Origin: an uncultured Pseudomonadota bacterium
Lineage (GTDB): Bacteria > Pseudomonadota > Gammaproteobacteria > Steroidobacterales > Steroidobacteraceae
Direction of reading: 5' to 3'
DNA: 64,000 nt
Assembly (NCBI GenBank): GCA_903838705.1
Contig: CAILZL010000023.1
Span: 1-64,000 of the forward strand
Each line of letters starts with the position of its first letter. Within the stretch, counting starts at the first letter, position 1. The translations under genes and the position numbers were made by a program. The notes below the pieces were generated by a model, which saw only the letters and a list, made by a program, of their open reading frames with translations, was not told where the DNA came from and did no database searches. Shown in pieces: positions 26,584-35,795 of the stretch.

Positions 26584-28017
26584 TCACTTGCGTGACTTGA
26601 TCGTGTATGAATCACCCAGCATTGCGTTCTTGAGTGTCGCAGTCTCCTGTTGCGGTAACCAGGTTTGTACGTAGTCCACTTTCACATCATCTGGCGACAC
26701 ACGAACCCGCAGGTAGCCGGTCCCACCCACTACAGTACCGGTATATTTGTAGGGATTTCTTGCGTTAGTTCCCGCATTCTTGCTGCCGGGCATCGGGCCT
26801 TCCTGATACACAATGCCGTCCATTTCTTCCTTGGCATACAAGTGATCATGGCCATGGAAAAAGATAGTTGCCTTGTTATCAATTAACAACTGATGAATTG
26901 GCTTGCCCCAACCCGGACGCGCCTTGTCAAAGCCCCAGGTGCCATCGAGGTTGTAACCACCCCATTCCAGGTTTTTCACGGCCGATATGCCACCGCGCAT
27001 CAGTCCATTCATATCTGCACCACCAATCAGGTTGTGTGCGAACACAAACTTGTAGTTGGCCTTGCTGGTTTCAAGCGTCTTCTTCAGCCAGTCGTATTGC
27101 TCACGACCCAGCGTCAGGAACCAGTCGCCACTTAATTCAGGTGCAACAGGCTGATGCCAGTAAGGGTCCAGCACGATGAACAGCGCATCACCCCACTGCC
27201 ACGCATAGTTCGCCTGTCGCAAGCCTATAAATGGCTCCTGTGTAGTGCTGCCAGTATAGAAACCATTGGCCTCCGGACCCGGCGCATAGCGCTTGCGCGC
27301 CAGCGTGTTGTAAACGGCTACGTTATTAGGTGTACCGTTGAGATACTTCCCCCACTCGCCCTCATGGTTACCGACCGCCATGAACAATGCCGCAGAATGA
27401 GTCAGCAGATCGTAGTAGGGACGGATCAGCTGAAACCGATCTTCAACGCCTTCCTTTGTCGCAGGCCTCAGCTTCTCTACAAATGAGTTATCACCCACAT
27501 CAATAAGAAAATCCGGCTTATCAGCCAGCATATTCTTTAGCGTAAGTTTGTACGCATCTTCGTTGGTGTTTTCATCCATATGCGGATCAAACTGAGCGAC
27601 GAAGGTAAAGGTACTGCCAGGTGGACGCGCTGTGTGGAAGGTATGCTCTGCCCTAGCGATATATTCAGCCGCACCGGGTTCGCGATAACGCATGCGGTAA
27701 AAGTACTGCGTATCCGGCTTGAGCTTGTCGATCAGCACATTAACGGGTTCATTGGCCGGTAAAGTTGTCATGGCGGTCTTGCCGGTATAGACACCAGATT
27801 TGGTGCCGTACTCGTAATAGGCTTCCAGCTTCTTGATCGCGCCGGCATTCACCGTAATCGCGGTGTCGGTAGGCCTCGCCAGTAACTCCTGAGCAAAAAA
27901 CAGTGGATCAGTTACCCAGTGCTGGTGAGTACCCAGACCGGCATTCGATGCAGAAAATGCAACGTTAGCGGTCATCAATAAAGCCACTGAAGCGGCCATG
28001 TAACGAACAAATTTCAT
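26584..28017 (-). CDS. Secreted metallophosphoesterase with FnIII-like N-domain, paralog 2
   Basis: A 477-residue paralog with a signal peptide cleaved near FSASNA, the PAP-like N-domain (about residues 45-135) and a complete metal site: DPH (FDPHMDE), GDN (DVGDNSF), GNHEGEW, FAHNL and GHDH. It lacks the long glycine linker of paralog 1. A perfect 10-bp hairpin lies 30-60 bases upstream of its start. Highly similar blocks shared with the neighbours, for example KPNTQYFYRMRYREP-like and GGYNLDGTWGFDKARPGW, show origin by tandem duplication. Confidence 0.85.
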   Translation of the reverse strand: MKFVRYMAASVALLMTANVAFSASNAGLGTHQHWVTDPLFFAQELLARPTDTAITVNAGAIKKLEAYYEYGTKSGVYTGKTAMTTLPANEPVNVLIDKLKPDTQYFYRMRYREPGAAEYIARAEHTFHTARPPGSTFTFVAQFDPHMDENTNEDAYKLTLKNMLADKPDFLIDVGDNSFVEKLRPATKEGVEDRFQLIRPYYDLLTHSAALFMAVGNHEGEWGKYLNGTPNNVAVYNTLARKRYAPGPEANGFYTGSTTQEPFIGLRQANYAWQWGDALFIVLDPYWHQPVAPELSGDWFLTLGREQYDWLKKTLETSKANYKFVFAHNLIGGADMNGLMRGGISAVKNLEWGGYNLDGTWGFDKARPGWGKPIHQLLIDNKATIFFHGHDHLYAKEEMDGIVYQEGPMPGSKNAGTNARNPYKYTGTVVGGTGYLRVRVSPDDVKVDYVQTWLPQQETATLKNAMLGDSYTIKSRK

Positions 28018-28048
28018 GATTTCTTCCCCGTTGATACTTAAAACTCAT

Positions 28049-28074
28049 TAACCACCGGCATATTCCGGTGGTTA
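28049..28074 (-). promoter_or_regulatory. Intercistronic hairpin in the phosphoesterase array
   Basis: A perfect 10-bp inverted repeat (TAACCACCGG, 6-nt loop, CCGGTGGTTA) between paralogs 3 and 2. On the transcribed strand it is followed by a short T-rich stretch, so it could be an attenuating terminator or an mRNA-stabilising hairpin. Confidence 0.55.
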
Positions 28075-28096
28075 TACCTCGTGATTAAAAACCACC

Positions 28097-29524
28097 TCAA
28101 CGCGGCTTCAATGTGTAGGAATCTATAACCATTCCATTTTTATGCGCAGCCGTTTCCTTGGAAGGCAGCCAGGTTTCAACGTATTCGACTTTTACGTTCT
28201 CGGGTGACACGGTAACGCGTGCATAGCCGGTACCCCCAAGAATCGTACCCTGCGAATAGTTGTAGACCTTGGCGCGATCATTAAGCTCGGTATTGCCTGC
28301 GCTGGGTTGCGGCCCGGTCTGATAAATCACGCCATCCAGCTCCTGCTTGACGTAGGTGTGGTCATGACCCTTGAAGTAAATAGTGGCCTTGTTGTCGGCC
28401 AGAATATTGTGGATGGGCTTTGGCCAACCCGGACGCATCTTGTCCCATCCCCAGGTACCGTCGTAATTGTACCCGCCCATCTCCAGGAACTTGACTCCCT
28501 CAACACCACCACGTGCTCCGCCACCAGAAGTTCGCTGACCACCGATGAGACTGTGTGCGAACACGAACTTGTACTTGGCCTTGCTGGTTTCCAGAGTCTT
28601 TTTCAGCCAGTCATACTGTTCACGGCCCAGCGTCATACCCCAGTCGCCACCGCCCTGTTCCGGTTTGTTCCAGTAGGGATCGAGCACAATGAAGAGTGCA
28701 TCACCCCAGACCCACGAATAATTTGCCTGACGCAGCCCCATGAAAGGCTCAGGCTTGCCGCTCGCGGTATAAAAACCGTTTGGCTCCGGATTCGGAATAT
28801 ATTTCTTGCGGAAGACCGTATCCCAAACCGCAAGATTGTTAGGGGTACCGTCAAGATGGCCCGGGTTCTCACCTTCATGACCACCCAGAGCAAGGAACAT
28901 CGACGTTGAGTGATTCAGGAGGTTGTAGTACGAACGCAACAGTTGCACGCGATCTTCAACCCCTTCTTTGGTAGGCGGACGTAATTTGTCGGTGAAGAAG
29001 TTATCGCCAAGAGAAATATAGAAGTCCGGCTTTTCTGCCGCGATGTTCTTCATGGATAGCTTGAAGGTCTCATCATCCGTGTTGTCATCCAGATGGTCAT
29101 CGAAAGTCACCACAAATGAATAGGTGCTGCCGGGAGCGCGCTGCGTGTAGAACGAATGTTCCGCACGACTGTTGAAAGTAGTCGACCCGGGCTCACGATA
29201 CCGCATGCGGTAAAAATATTGAGTGTTAGGTTTCAGCTTGTCGATCAGCACATTGACGCCTGCATTGGCCTGAAAAAGCGTGATATCCGTCTTGCCTGTA
29301 TACGCCCCCGGCTTGGTGCCGTACTCGTAGTACACCTCCAGATTTTTTGTGGCGGAAGCATTAACAGTGATTGAGGTATCAGTGGGCCGACCCAGCATTT
29401 CCTGTGCAACAAACAGGGGATCATTGGTCGCTCGCACATGATTACCCAATGCATTCTGCGCCTGCGCGCCGACACTGGCTAAAGCCAGGGCAGCAGCGAT
29501 GCTGTAACTCAGTACTTTATTCAT
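28097..29524 (-). CDS. Secreted metallophosphoesterase-like protein, paralog 3 with altered metal site
   Basis: A 475-residue paralog with signal peptide (cleavage near AQAQNA), PAP-like N-domain and phosphoesterase domain. The metal site departs from its sisters: GNHE is replaced by GGHE (ALGGHEGE), removing the asparagine that normally bridges metal and phosphate; the first motif is DDH rather than DPH. GDN and GHDH are retained. It may have reduced or altered activity, or a binding role. AGGAA lies shortly upstream of the ATG. Fold assignment is good; activity uncertain. Confidence 0.82.
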   Translation of the reverse strand: MNKVLSYSIAAALALASVGAQAQNALGNHVRATNDPLFVAQEMLGRPTDTSITVNASATKNLEVYYEYGTKPGAYTGKTDITLFQANAGVNVLIDKLKPNTQYFYRMRYREPGSTTFNSRAEHSFYTQRAPGSTYSFVVTFDDHLDDNTDDETFKLSMKNIAAEKPDFYISLGDNFFTDKLRPPTKEGVEDRVQLLRSYYNLLNHSTSMFLALGGHEGENPGHLDGTPNNLAVWDTVFRKKYIPNPEPNGFYTASGKPEPFMGLRQANYSWVWGDALFIVLDPYWNKPEQGGGDWGMTLGREQYDWLKKTLETSKAKYKFVFAHSLIGGQRTSGGGARGGVEGVKFLEMGGYNYDGTWGWDKMRPGWPKPIHNILADNKATIYFKGHDHTYVKQELDGVIYQTGPQPSAGNTELNDRAKVYNYSQGTILGGTGYARVTVSPENVKVEYVETWLPSKETAAHKNGMVIDSYTLKPR

Positions 29525-29594
29525 GGTTCAATTCCTGCCTGTTTTCCAGATCAATGGGTAGCGATAAAAACAATCAACTTGATGAATCTGATAT

Positions 29595-31133
29595 TCATAA
29601 CTTGCGAGCCTTGATCGTATAGCTGTCACCGATCATGCCGTCCTTGTGTGTAGCGTCTTCTTCCGACGGCAGATAAGTCTGTACGAAATCTACCTTGACG
29701 TCGTCGGGCGATACCCGAACCCGCAGATAGCCACTGCCGCCAACCACCGTTCCATGCGTGTAATTGTAGTCCTTGGCTGCCGTGGTTGCGTCGTACTTGC
29801 CGATGCGCGCAGGCACCGGACCTTCCTGATAAACCAGGCCATCCAGATCCTGCTTCACGTACAGATGGTCATGACCATGAAAGTAAATTGTCGCATTGTT
29901 GGCGACGAGCAACTGGTGTATTGGCATTGCCCAGCCGGGACGAGCCTTGTCGAAGCCCCAAGTACCATCCAGATTGTAGCCACCCATTTCCAGATACTTT
30001 ACGGTTTCAATTCCGCCCCGCATCAGGCCTTTCATGTCCAGGCCACCGATCAGGTTGTGTGAGAACACAAACTTGTATTTTGCTTTACTGCTCTCCAGCG
30101 TCTTCTTCAGCCAGTCATATTGCTCCTTGCCAAGTGTAGTCCACCAGTCACCGGCCAATTCAGGAGCGACCGGCTGATTCCAGTAAGGGTCCAGTGCAAT
30201 GAATAATGCGTCGCCCCACTGCCATGCATAGTTCGACTGGCGAAGGCCAACATATGCCTCATTACGAGTGCTGCCGGTATAAAACCCATTCGGCTCAGGA
30301 TTCGGATAATACTTTTTACGCGTCAGCGTATGCATGACTGCGATATTGTTGGGCGTGCCGTCCAGGTTACGCGCCCACTCACCCTCATGATTACCCAATA
30401 CGAGGTACAGCGGGACTGAATGATTGATCAGATCAAAATAGGAACGCGTCAACAGATTACGGTTTGTCAGATGCGCCTGAAATTTTTCTATTCCCATTGA
30501 TTTTGGGTTTTCCCTGTCCACAAACGCCGTATCACCAAGGTCAATCATGAAATCAGGGTTGTCGGCAGCCATCTTCTTGAGAGTCAGTTTGTAGGCATCC
30601 ATGTTGTTGCCTTCCATCAGATGCGGGTCAAACTGAACCACATAGGTGAAAGTACTACCCGGCGAACGCTGCGTCATGAAGGCGTGTTCGGCACGCGCTG
30701 TGAAAGTTGCTGCACCAGCTTCCTTGTAGCGCATACGGTAGTAATAACGGGTATCAGGCTTGAGGTTATCAATCAGAACATTGGCTGGCACACCGCTGGT
30801 GTACTTCACCACTTCCGTCTTGCCACTGTACGAGCCGGACTTTGTTCCATATTCAAAGTAGGCGTCCAGATTTTTCAGTGCTGCCACGTTGACGGTAACC
30901 GACTTATCGGTGGGACGACCCAGCAGCTCCTGGCCAATGAACAGAGGATCAGTGGTGCCACGCGGATGATCGACATATCCGGAAGTCGACGGCTGCGATA
31001 CCGTCACTGACTTGGTATCCTTCACCGCCTCCTTGAATTCGAAGCTGCGCGGATCACGGTACTGCTGCTGAGCGATTGCCACTGCAACCAGCGAAGCCAA
31101 CGAGCCTGCAATCAGGATCATTCTGGTGTTCAT
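29595..31133 (-). CDS. Secreted metallophosphoesterase with FnIII-like N-domain, paralog 4
   Basis: A 512-residue protein from the ATG at 31133, preceded by a strong AGGGGG 7 bases upstream; an upstream in-frame start at 31220 is less likely because the signal peptide (MILIAGSLASLVAVAIA) follows the inner ATG. It has the PAP-like N-domain, DPH, GNHEGEW, FSHNL and GHDH, with GDT in place of GDN. It is the first gene of the four-gene array and closest in sequence to paralog 1. Likely transcribed from the gene-free region to its right. Confidence 0.84.
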   Translation of the reverse strand: MNTRMILIAGSLASLVAVAIAQQQYRDPRSFEFKEAVKDTKSVTVSQPSTSGYVDHPRGTTDPLFIGQELLGRPTDKSVTVNVAALKNLDAYFEYGTKSGSYSGKTEVVKYTSGVPANVLIDNLKPDTRYYYRMRYKEAGAATFTARAEHAFMTQRSPGSTFTYVVQFDPHLMEGNNMDAYKLTLKKMAADNPDFMIDLGDTAFVDRENPKSMGIEKFQAHLTNRNLLTRSYFDLINHSVPLYLVLGNHEGEWARNLDGTPNNIAVMHTLTRKKYYPNPEPNGFYTGSTRNEAYVGLRQSNYAWQWGDALFIALDPYWNQPVAPELAGDWWTTLGKEQYDWLKKTLESSKAKYKFVFSHNLIGGLDMKGLMRGGIETVKYLEMGGYNLDGTWGFDKARPGWAMPIHQLLVANNATIYFHGHDHLYVKQDLDGLVYQEGPVPARIGKYDATTAAKDYNYTHGTVVGGSGYLRVRVSPDDVKVDFVQTYLPSEEDATHKDGMIGDSYTIKARKL

Positions 31134-31834
31134 TTCATTACCCCCTAAAAGAAAGCAAGCACCTGTATTTAACGAGCTTCCTGACTGCTCAGACTTGCTG
31201 AATGAAGTTGCGTTCCGCAAGGAATTCCATCGATTCCCGACACGACCTTGCCAAAACAGCTTGCCTGCTGAATTTGCACCAAATCAGCGCCAGTGGGAAG
31301 AGGCCGGCAGGGAGTGAAGAGCCTACTTTTTGTATTTTATTGTCAAGTGTGTGTAGAGCCATGAATCCTCAGCAGACACGGTTTGCACACAAGGATTGCC
31401 ACAACTTGACGATTTGACTGAGCGACATGGTATTGATGATTTATTTCATCTCACCCGCATCGAGTCAGCAGCTATCGAATCCCATCAATTCAACAAGAAC
31501 GCATGGCGAATCCAATCTGTCTCCAGCATCACCAACATGAATAAAACACGGAAAATCATGATTAATGTTAATATCTTGCGCCCCTGAGGCGGTCACCCTA
31601 TAGTGCAGACAGAATGATTTTTCCGGGTCAACCGCCTGTAAAACTCGATAGGGCTTCTGAATTTTCACTTCCAGCTGCTTACACGGCCGGCCGGAACCTC
31701 AAACCATGTGTTATACGACGAGCAACAGGTCATGCGACAGCATGGCTCCGTAAGGGTTGCGGCTGATGCCCGTCAGATTCTTTTCCTGCATGCCACTTGA
31801 TAGATAGCGAATTAAGCGAAGAGGAAATGCAAAG
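31134..31834. other. Gene-free divergent region between phosphoesterase array and metal module
   Basis: About 700 bp without a convincing gene; short ORFs on both strands lack family resemblance and Shine-Dalgarno sequences. It should contain the promoters of the two divergent transcription units. The segment 31587-31654 has two interleaved complementary pairs (AGGCGGT/ACCGCCT and CCCTAT/ATAGGG), a weak hint of a structured leader. No Zur or Fur box is evident. Confidence 0.5.
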
Positions 31835-32629
31835 ATGCTTACCATTGCGATTGCCTGCGCCGCATTCTGCGCCACTCTTGCAGGTGGTTTGTTCGCGCTA
31901 TGGCTCAAGGACAAGCTCCATCTGATACTGGGATTCAGCGCGGGTGCAGTAATCGCAGTTGCCTTCTTCGATCTGCTCCCCGAAGCCGTAGAACTGGGCG
32001 GCAAATTCCATTCCCCGGATGTACTGATGTCCTGTGCAGCCCTGGGCTTTCTGATCTACCTTGCCCTGGATCGAATTCAGTTCTTCCACGCCCAGCGTCA
32101 CCATCATCGCCATGACCATGACCATGACCACGAACACGACCATGGTCATCACCATGTTTCAGCAGGCCACCCTGCCGAACATCTCCTGCCCAACAAACTT
32201 CGCGGCACGCTCAGTGCCGGCAGTTTTTCAGCCCACAGTTTTCTTGACGGCGTAGTGATCGGTCTGGCATTTCAGGCCTCACATACGGCAGGCATTATTG
32301 TCACCATTGGTGTCCTGACGCATGATTTCTCTGACGGCATCAACACCATGAATGTGGTGCTGAAAAACCATGGCAGCCGGCGTGATGCACTGCGCTGGCT
32401 GGCAACCGATGCAATTGCACCCGGGCTGGGTATGGCATCCACCCTGTTCTTCACCCTGCCCGAAAGCACTCTGGGCATCTTTCTGGCAATGTTCGCCGGC
32501 TTTTTTCTGTACATCGGCGCCAGCGATCTCATTCCGGAAAGTCATCATGCCCATCCGAAATTCCTGACTACTGCAATGACAATTACGGGTGCGGCCGTGC
32601 TCTATATGGCGGTAAGATTCGCCAGCTAA
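31835..32629 (+). CDS. ZIP-family divalent metal transporter with histidine-rich loop
   Basis: A 264-residue polytopic membrane protein of the ZIP family, with about eight helices. The loop between the third and fourth helices (about residues 88-108) is a run of His-Asp repeats (HHHRHDHDHDHEHDHGHHH). The ZIP signature helices are present: AHSFLDGVVIGLAF and ITIGVLTHDFSDGINT-like, with the paired H/D/N metal ligands. ZIP proteins carry Zn2+, Fe2+ or Mn2+ into the cytoplasm; the His-rich loop suggests zinc or cobalt/nickel handling. GAGGA before the ATG. First gene of the metal module. Confidence 0.9.
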   Translation: MLTIAIACAAFCATLAGGLFALWLKDKLHLILGFSAGAVIAVAFFDLLPEAVELGGKFHSPDVLMSCAALGFLIYLALDRIQFFHAQRHHHRHDHDHDHEHDHGHHHVSAGHPAEHLLPNKLRGTLSAGSFSAHSFLDGVVIGLAFQASHTAGIIVTIGVLTHDFSDGINTMNVVLKNHGSRRDALRWLATDAIAPGLGMASTLFFTLPESTLGIFLAMFAGFFLYIGASDLIPESHHAHPKFLTTAMTITGAAVLYMAVRFAS

Positions 32630-32688
32630 GAAAGCTTGAAAACAGTGCATCAGGCACAGGTACCACCTGACCAGACTGCGGAGTAAAG

Positions 32689-34674
32689 ATGCTGATCGAT
32701 CTGGAAAATGAAGAGACCAATCTGAGTGAAATGCCGCGCATACAACGCGCGCCTTTTCATGCACGACGCCTGTTGACTCTATCGACCTGCCTGACGCTGG
32801 CAGGAATTATCAGCCTTTTCATTGCCTGGAAAATGCTGCCGTCGCTGTGGCGAACGCTTCTTGGCAATAACGCTGCCGCACTGCTGGTACTCGCGGCCGG
32901 GCTGGAGTCTGCCTATGTGATTGCCCGCTGGCGCTGCAGGGCCATCGGCGTGAACAGCAAACCAGCCTGGGCCAGATGGCGACGTTCTCCAGTCAAGGAG
33001 ACCACTGATGAAACCTCCGCAGTTTCCAGCAACGAGGATGTCACTACCCCACCCTCCCGATTCAGCAAATACAGAAAATACTTCCTCTGGATCCGGACAT
33101 TGGACGAACGTTTCATCCAGAAAATCAGCAGCGAATTTATTGAGGCACTCTGGCTGGGCGGCCTATCAGCACTGGCCTGGTTTGCAGTTCGAACAAGCTG
33201 GAACCTGACCTTGAGCGGTTCTGATCTCGGTCAGGTGGGCAGCATCGCTGGCGGATCTGCCTTATTGCTGGCATTCGGCATGCTGGTACTTGAGCGTGCC
33301 TTCGCAAGCACTCACGCCGCCGAATGGCCCGAGTCCATGCGCATGGCACAGTTAACCCGTGTCACAATCACAACGCTACTGCTTACTTCTCTGGTGCTGT
33401 TTTTCAGCGCCTGGTCCCGCGTCTGGCCGGCACGGCTGGCTGCCTTCATCGGCATTCTCCCTGCAGCCGTTGCAGGCGAACTGATTCTGCGCGCCATTTT
33501 TTCTACTTTCAGCAAACGCACGGAGCATATTGAACCCCGCCTGCTTGCTGACAGTTTTCTGGCCGGCTTTTTCCATTGGCCACTGCGCCCCTTCCATACC
33601 CTGCAGGATGAACTCAAGACGCGTTTTGGCATCAACCTGAAACAGAACTGGGCCTTCGCCTTCATCCGTCGCCGCTCCCTACCGGTGCTAAGCGTGATCG
33701 CAGTGATTGCCTGGCTACTCACCGGCATCAGCGAAATCCGAATAGATGGCCGTGGTATTTATGAACGATTCGGTAAGCCGGTAGAAGTAGTAGGTCCGGG
33801 CTTGCATGCCGGTTTGCCATGGCCCTTCTCCAGAGTGATTCCGGTTGAAAATGGAGTCATACATGAACTGGCCACGTCGGTTTCTGAAGGCGATACTTCC
33901 GCTCCGCCAGATGACAGCACTGCGGACAGTCAGGCGCCCGACAGCGCCAACCGGCTCTGGGATGCTTCACATGCTGCTGAAAAAACCCAGGTCATCGCCA
34001 GCGTCGCCAATGACAAGCAGAGTTTTCAGGTCGTCAACATGGATGTGCGCTTTATCTACCGCATTGGCCTGACGAATGAAGCCGCTCTGGCCGCCACCTA
34101 TAACAGTGCGGATGTCCCCGCATTGATCCGCAGCACCGCCAACCGGATTCTGGTTCAGGACTTTGCTTCACGGTCGCTGGATCGCCTGCTGGGTGACGCG
34201 CGGACACAGCTGGCAGATGACATCGGCACAGCAGTACAAAGCGAACTGATTCGTCTGAATAGCGGTGTCGAACTGCTCGCCACCATACTTGAAGCGATCC
34301 ATCCACCCGCCGGTGCTGCCAATGCCTATCATTCCGTACAGGCCGCACAGATTACCGCCATCGCATCTGTGGCACGCGAACGCGGCAATGCCGCCCAGCA
34401 GATCAATGATGCACAGATGAGCGCCAGTCTTTCACACGACAAAGTGACTGCCACTGCAAGTGAAACCAAAGCCAATGCTCAAGTGACCAACCTGCGCTTC
34501 GCCGCTGAACAAAAAGCCTATCGCAGTGCGGGCAAAGCCTTCCTGCTTGAACAGTACTACACCCAGCTCGGCAAAGGATTGTCTAACGGTTCATTGATCA
34601 TTATGGATCATCGTATTGGCGGTGCCGTTACCCCAACGATTGATCTGCGAACCTTTGCACTGCCTTCCGAATAG
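32689..34674 (+). CDS. Polytopic SPFH/band-7 protein, HflK-like
   Basis: A 661-residue fusion: an N-terminal membrane domain with about six helices (to about residue 270), one more helix near residue 340, then an SPFH/band-7 domain starting at EIRIDGRGIYERFGKPVEVV and a coiled-coil C-terminal region rich in Ala, Gln and Glu. SPFH proteins form membrane scaffolds that in the HflK/HflC pair regulate the FtsH protease. The added polytopic domain differs from E. coli HflK. GGAG lies 5 bases before the ATG. Followed by two more SPFH genes and a metal ATPase, so probably one operon. Confidence 0.85.
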   Translation: MLIDLENEETNLSEMPRIQRAPFHARRLLTLSTCLTLAGIISLFIAWKMLPSLWRTLLGNNAAALLVLAAGLESAYVIARWRCRAIGVNSKPAWARWRRSPVKETTDETSAVSSNEDVTTPPSRFSKYRKYFLWIRTLDERFIQKISSEFIEALWLGGLSALAWFAVRTSWNLTLSGSDLGQVGSIAGGSALLLAFGMLVLERAFASTHAAEWPESMRMAQLTRVTITTLLLTSLVLFFSAWSRVWPARLAAFIGILPAAVAGELILRAIFSTFSKRTEHIEPRLLADSFLAGFFHWPLRPFHTLQDELKTRFGINLKQNWAFAFIRRRSLPVLSVIAVIAWLLTGISEIRIDGRGIYERFGKPVEVVGPGLHAGLPWPFSRVIPVENGVIHELATSVSEGDTSAPPDDSTADSQAPDSANRLWDASHAAEKTQVIASVANDKQSFQVVNMDVRFIYRIGLTNEAALAATYNSADVPALIRSTANRILVQDFASRSLDRLLGDARTQLADDIGTAVQSELIRLNSGVELLATILEAIHPPAGAANAYHSVQAAQITAIASVARERGNAAQQINDAQMSASLSHDKVTATASETKANAQVTNLRFAAEQKAYRSAGKAFLLEQYYTQLGKGLSNGSLIIMDHRIGGAVTPTIDLRTFALPSE

Positions 34675-34712
34675 CAGCAAACCTTACACAGAATGACTTA
34701 CCTTAAATTTTT

Positions 34713-34718
34713 AAGGAG
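34713..34718 (+). promoter_or_regulatory. Ribosome binding site AAGGAG deciding a TTG start
   Basis: AAGGAG ends 6 bases before the TTG at 34725. No ATG lies nearby in frame, so TTG is the start of the second SPFH gene. Confidence 0.75.
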
Positions 34719-34724
34719 CGAACT

Positions 34725-35795
34725 TTGACTACTGAACACAAAGACCACGATCATCATGATCACAGCAGTCATGATCACGACCACGACCATGACTATGACC
34801 ATGACCAAGGACATGAACACAGCGCAGGTCATAGCCATATCGGTCATCATCACCATCATCATGGTGACCGCGAAGACGTACCCTTCCCGCGCCGACGGGT
34901 ATTGATTGCAATTCTGCTGGTCGCATTCGCCATTGCAACTGCAAGCCTTGTGCAGGTGCGCTCCGGTGAAGCTACTGTCGTAACCCGCTTTGGCAATCCT
35001 TCGCGTGTGTTGTTACAACCAGGCCTTGCATGGCGCTGGCCGATTCCATTTGAATCCACCATCCCTGTCGATCTGCGTCTGCGCACCACCTCCAGCGGTC
35101 TGCAGGATGTGGGTACGCGCGACGGCCTGCGTATTATTGTTCAGGCCTATGTGGCTTGGCAGGTTCAGCCGGATGCGGCAAATGTACAGCGCTTCATGCG
35201 TGCAGTGCAGAATCAGCCCGATGAAGCGGCAAGACAGATACGGACTTTTGTCGGCTCCGCACTGGAAACCACTGCCAGCGCGTACGACCTTTCAAGTCTG
35301 GTCAATACCGATGGCTCAAAAGTTCTCATCAATGACTTTGAATCACGCCTGCGTGAACAGATCGAAAAGCAATTGCTGACAACTTACGGTGTGCGTGTGG
35401 CACAGGTTGGACTGGAACGACTCACCTTGCCTGCGGTAACTCTGGCAGCCACAGTGGATCGCATGCGGGCAGAACGTGAAACCATTGCCGCCGAAAGAAC
35501 CGCAGTGGGTAATCGTCAGGCAGCAGAAATTCGTTCTGCGGCAGAACGCGATGGCCGTATTATTCAGGCAGAAGCCACCGTAAAAGCCGCCGATATCGAA
35601 GCGCAATCCCGTGTTCAGGCCGCTGCCATCTATGGCAAGGCATATGCGCAGGCACCACAGCTTTATAACCTGCTGCGTTCGCTTGATACGCTCAATACCA
35701 TTATCAATCCGGGCACCAAGGTGATACTGCGCACTGATGCAGCTCCGTTCCGTGCACTGGTTGACGGCCCACCGGGTCTGGACCGGAGCAAGTAA
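34725..35795 (+). CDS. SPFH/band-7 protein with histidine-rich N-terminus
   Basis: A 356-residue protein. Residues 5-48 are dominated by His and Asp (HDHDHDHDYDHDQGHEH, then HHHHHHG), resembling metal-binding tails of zinc transporters and chaperones. A membrane helix follows (VLIAILLVAFAIATASLV, about residues 58-75), then an SPFH domain (SGEATVVTRFGNPSRVLLQP) and a helical region with AERDGRIIQAEATVKAADIE. Its cytoplasmic His-rich tail may store or sense Zn2+ for the neighbouring ATPase (inference). TTG start; its stop overlaps the next start (TAATG). Confidence 0.85.
   Translation: MTTEHKDHDHHDHSSHDHDHDHDYDHDQGHEHSAGHSHIGHHHHHHGDREDVPFPRRRVLIAILLVAFAIATASLVQVRSGEATVVTRFGNPSRVLLQPGLAWRWPIPFESTIPVDLRLRTTSSGLQDVGTRDGLRIIVQAYVAWQVQPDAANVQRFMRAVQNQPDEAARQIRTFVGSALETTASAYDLSSLVNTDGSKVLINDFESRLREQIEKQLLTTYGVRVAQVGLERLTLPAVTLAATVDRMRAERETIAAERTAVGNRQAAEIRSAAERDGRIIQAEATVKAADIEAQSRVQAAAIYGKAYAQAPQLYNLLRSLDTLNTIINPGTKVILRTDAAPFRALVDGPPGLDRSK

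Noticed and set aside
31560-31580. Possible Zur-type AT-rich palindrome before the ZIP gene
   Set aside because: The match to the gammaproteobacterial Zur box is partial and one-sided.
31465-31668. Small minus-strand ORF in the gap before the ZIP gene
   Set aside because: No Shine-Dalgarno, no recognisable domain, and it lies in a likely promoter region.
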